A stretch of DNA of 64,000 bases from Clostridiales bacterium (GTDB lineage Bacteria; Bacillota; Clostridia; Christensenellales; Borkfalkiaceae): positions 434,001-498,000 of the forward strand of contig JAFLVO010000001.1 in NCBI GenBank assembly GCA_022508245.1, written 5' to 3'. Each line of letters begins with the position of its first letter. Within the stretch, counting starts at the first letter, position 1. Position numbers and translations under genes: made by a program. Of this stretch, positions 61,704 through 64,000 are shown piece after piece. The notes beneath the pieces are model-generated. The model had not been told where the DNA came from, did no database searches, and worked only from the letters and a program-made list of their open reading frames with translations.

Positions 61704-63281
61704 ATGTCGGAAACGAATAACGAGAAAAAATCGCATTATATTTCCGGAAAAGAGTCGCGCAGAATCGCGAAAGAAAATATAAAAGCGACTAAATACTATG
61801 AAAAATTAAAGAAAAAGAGAAAAGATCCGTCTGAATACGTTACCGAAATGAAGGACGAGAAGAACATTCTCGAAATCGACGATTTGCACACCTTTTTCTT
61901 CACTGACGCGGGTACGGTTAAAGCCGTAAACGGCGTAACCTTTTCTATACCCCAAGGAGCTACGGTCGGCGTCGTTGGAGAGAGTGGCTGCGGAAAGAGC
62001 GTAACTTCACTTTCCACAATGCAACTTGTTCAGGGACCTGCGGGACAGATTGTAAGCGGTTCAATACGCTTTAAGTCGAATATGTTTAAGCTCGACGGAA
62101 AGGGCAAGAAAATCCCCGTTTATGAGACCAAAGAGGACGAAAACGGACAGGTTCAGACAGTTTTAGACGAGCGCGGTAAGCCCGTTATAAAGAAGAACAG
62201 TCTCGGCGGAAACATGTACGAGATGGAAGAACAAGTAGTGGACATTGCAAAAATGCCTATAAGCACCATGCGTACTATTCGCGGTAGGGAAATTGCAATG
62301 ATTTTCCAAGAGCCCATGACTTCTTTGAACCCGGTATTTACAATAGGCAATCAGCTTGACGAAGTTGCCTTCCTGCATATACAGGGAATTTCCAAAGCAA
62401 AGGCTAAAGAACGCAGTATAGAGATGCTCAATCTCGTTGGTATTGCCGACCCCGAGGGCGTTTACAAAAAGTTCCCTCACCAACTTTCGGGCGGTATGCG
62501 CCAAAGGGTTATGATTGCAATGGCACTTTTGTGCAATCCCAAGCTCATAATCGCTGACGAACCTACTACCGCGCTTGACGTTACTATTCAGGCGCAGATT
62601 ATAGACCTTTTAAGAAATATTAAGAGCAAAATCAACGGCAGCATTATGCTTATCACGCACGACTTGGGCGTTGTTGCAGAGATGGCTGATTTTGTCGTGG
62701 TTATGTATGCGGGCAAAATTATAGAAATGGGCACTGCAGCGGATATTTACGACAATCCTCTGCACCCTTACACGATAGGTCTGCAAAAGAGTAAGCCTTC
62801 TGTAGACAGCGAAGTGGACTCGCTCTATTGTATTCCCGGTTTCGTTCCTAACCCCGTAAATATGCCTAACTACTGCTATTTCCGCGATAGGTGCGACAAA
62901 TGCCGCGAAGAGTGTGCGGGCGATTACCCCGAGCTTATAAAAGTTAGCGATACGCACAGTGTTTCTTGCTATCTCTACAAGGCAGGCACGGACGCTGCAA
63001 AGACTAATAAAGCAGTAGAGCCTGAAAAGGCTGCGGAACCCGCTTCAAAACCCGCAGAACCTTCAAAGAATGCGCCCACAACAGTTGATGAATGTAATGA
63101 AGCGAATACAGAGCAAGATAAAAAGGCAGAGCCTAAAAAACAGGCTTCTGTGACTGTTGTTAAGGCTAAAAATGCGCAATTAGATAAGGACGCTAAAAAG
63201 GTAGTTGTCAAAGATGTCAAAAAATCGGGCGAATTGCACAAATCTGCTAAAAAACAGTCCAACAAGGCAGAAGATAAATAA
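61704..63281 (+). CDS. oppD: Oligopeptide ABC transporter ATPase OppD with insertion and charged tails
   Basis: A 525-aa ATPase, about 180 residues longer than usual. Walker A is [15 protein letters not shown]-loop [15 protein letters not shown], signature [15 protein letters not shown], Walker [17 protein letters not shown]-loop [15 protein letters not shown], and the C-terminal cysteine cluster [14 protein letters not shown] fits the OppD 4Fe-4S/C-terminal domain. Additions: a basic N-terminal 50 residues, an insertion of about 45 residues between Walker A and Q-loop ([20 protein letters not shown]), and a Lys/Ala/Glu-rich tail of about 90 residues. All active-site motifs are intact. Confidence 0.93.
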   Translation: MSETNNEKKSHYISGKESRRIAKENIKATKYYEKLKKKRKDPSEYVTEMKDEKNILEIDDLHTFFFTDAGTVKAVNGVTFSIPQGATVGVVGESGCGKSVTSLSTMQLVQGPAGQIVSGSIRFKSNMFKLDGKGKKIPVYETKEDENGQVQTVLDERGKPVIKKNSLGGNMYEMEEQVVDIAKMPISTMRTIRGREIAMIFQEPMTSLNPVFTIGNQLDEVAFLHIQGISKAKAKERSIEMLNLVGIADPEGVYKKFPHQLSGGMRQRVMIAMALLCNPKLIIADEPTTALDVTIQAQIIDLLRNIKSKINGSIMLITHDLGVVAEMADFVVVMYAGKIIEMGTAADIYDNPLHPYTIGLQKSKPSVDSEVDSLYCIPGFVPNPVNMPNYCYFRDRCDKCREECAGDYPELIKVSDTHSVSCYLYKAGTDAAKTNKAVEPEKAAEPASKPAEPSKNAPTTVDECNEANTEQDKKAEPKKQASVTVVKAKNAQLDKDAKKVVVKDVKKSGELHKSAKKQSNKAEDK

Positions 63282-63292
63282 GGAGAGCAAAA

Positions 63293-64000
63293 ATGACAGA
63301 AAATGAAAATGTAACACAGACCTCGTCATCTGAATATCTCCTTGAAGTTGAGGATTTAAAGCAGTACTTCCCCGTAGAGACCAACTTCTTCGGCAAACCC
63401 ACGAAATTTTTGCATGCAGTAGACGGCGTTTCGTTTAAAATTAAAAAAGGCAGGACGCTCGGCATAGTAGGCGAAAGCGGTTGCGGAAAAACTACGATGG
63501 GCAGAACCATTTTGCGCCTTTACGATGTCACGGGCGGAAAAGTCTTTTTCAAAGGTCAAGAAGTTACAAAATTAAAGAACAGAGAGTTCAATAAGCTCCG
63601 TCCCAATATGCAGATGATTTTCCAAGACCCCTACGCAAGTCTCTCTCCGAGGCTTAACGTCGGCGAAATTATCGGCGAAGCGGTGCGCGAGCATAAAATA
63701 GTTAGCAAAGAGGAATACCGCGACTATATTCAGAAGGTTATGAAGATGTGCGGGCTTCAACCCCACTATTTTGAAAGATATCCGCACGAGTTTTCGGGCG
63801 GTCAGCGCCAAAGAATTTGCATTGCGCGCGCTCTTGCACTCAAACCCGAGCTTGTAATTTGTGACGAGCCTGTATCCGCGCTTGACGTTTCAATTCAAGC
63901 GCAGATTATAAATATGCTCAAAGAATTGCAGCAAGAGTTACAATTAACCTACGTATTCATTTCGCACGATTTGTCTGTAGTCAAGCATATTTCCGACGAG
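63293..64000 (+). CDS. oppF: Oligopeptide ABC transporter ATPase OppF, cut by the window edge
   Basis: The first 236 codons are present and the frame is open to the edge. Walker [17 protein letters not shown]-loop MIFQDPYASLSPR (the DPYASL form typical of OppF/DppF), signature SGGQRQRICIARAL, Walker B LVICDEPVSALDVS and H-loop VFISHDLSVVKH are all intact. AAGGAG precedes the start, 11 nt after oppD. The last 80 or so residues lie outside. Confidence 0.95.
   Translation, partial: MTENENVTQTSSSEYLLEVEDLKQYFPVETNFFGKPTKFLHAVDGVSFKIKKGRTLGIVGESGCGKTTMGRTILRLYDVTGGKVFFKGQEVTKLKNREFNKLRPNMQMIFQDPYASLSPRLNVGEIIGEAVREHKIVSKEEYRDYIQKVMKMCGLQPHYFERYPHEFSGGQRQRICIARALALKPELVICDEPVSALDVSIQAQIINMLKELQQELQLTYVFISHDLSVVKHISDE

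Overview
The window looks like a chromosome segment of an uncultured, endospore-forming gut-type Clostridia. The evidence is the sporulation operon spoIIAA-spoIIAB-sigF, the clostridial six-cysteine peptide scfA with its radical-SAM maturase scfB beside yajC and secDF, hemZ, near-consensus sigma-A promoters (TTGACA-N17-TATAAT) and mostly purine-rich Shine-Dalgarno sites. I cannot place it below class level. The last gene (oppF) and the first (a lipase) run off the window edges.

Region 1 (1-10740) is accessory and AT-rich. It starts with a truncated class-3-type lipase and an XRE repressor/zinc-ribbon membrane protein pair. A defence-like island follows: a stand-alone RNase III-type protein, a Trypco-like protein overlapping an M48-like metallopeptidase, a DUF4238 protein and an AIPR protein with a PD-(D/E)XK-like N-terminal half. 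Three copies of a 34-bp motif downstream of terminator hairpins punctuate this island, and two unrelated genes take their stop codon from the same base of that motif. Next comes a small rolling-circle-type element (35-aa ORF, HUH Rep, large serine recombinase) between two large, similar hairpins, and then an HNH protein.

Region 2 (10797-15790) holds a five-gene tRNA operon (Met, Asp, Phe, Thr, Tyr; all minus strand), the spoIIA operon, an aminotransferase with a structured leader, and a second XRE/membrane-protein pair whose operator fills the promoter spacer.

Region 3 (15797-43286) is core housekeeping: ruvC-ruvA-ruvB-queA-tgt-yajC (Holliday junction processing, queuosine, Sec accessory); TIGR04086-scfA-scfB-secD-secF; recJ-rel-MBL hydrolase-hemZ; rpsO-pnp; uvrB-uvrA; a ferritin-like protein; and two FAD oxidoreductases. 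Several intergenic signals stand out: promoters whose -10 box lies only 6-10 nt before the start codon, terminators that abut the next start codon, a structured element repeated before tgt and pnp, and four consecutive hairpins between ruvA and ruvB.

Region 4 (43287-64000) is one long plus-strand surface and peptide-uptake locus: a 1378-aa lipoprotein with GLUG-like and G-x-W repeats, a 2489-aa cell-wall subtilase fused to leucine-rich repeats, another lipoprotein, then an oligopeptide ABC transporter (oppA-B-C-D-F) with an enlarged binding protein. The simplest reading is extracellular proteolysis coupled to peptide import.
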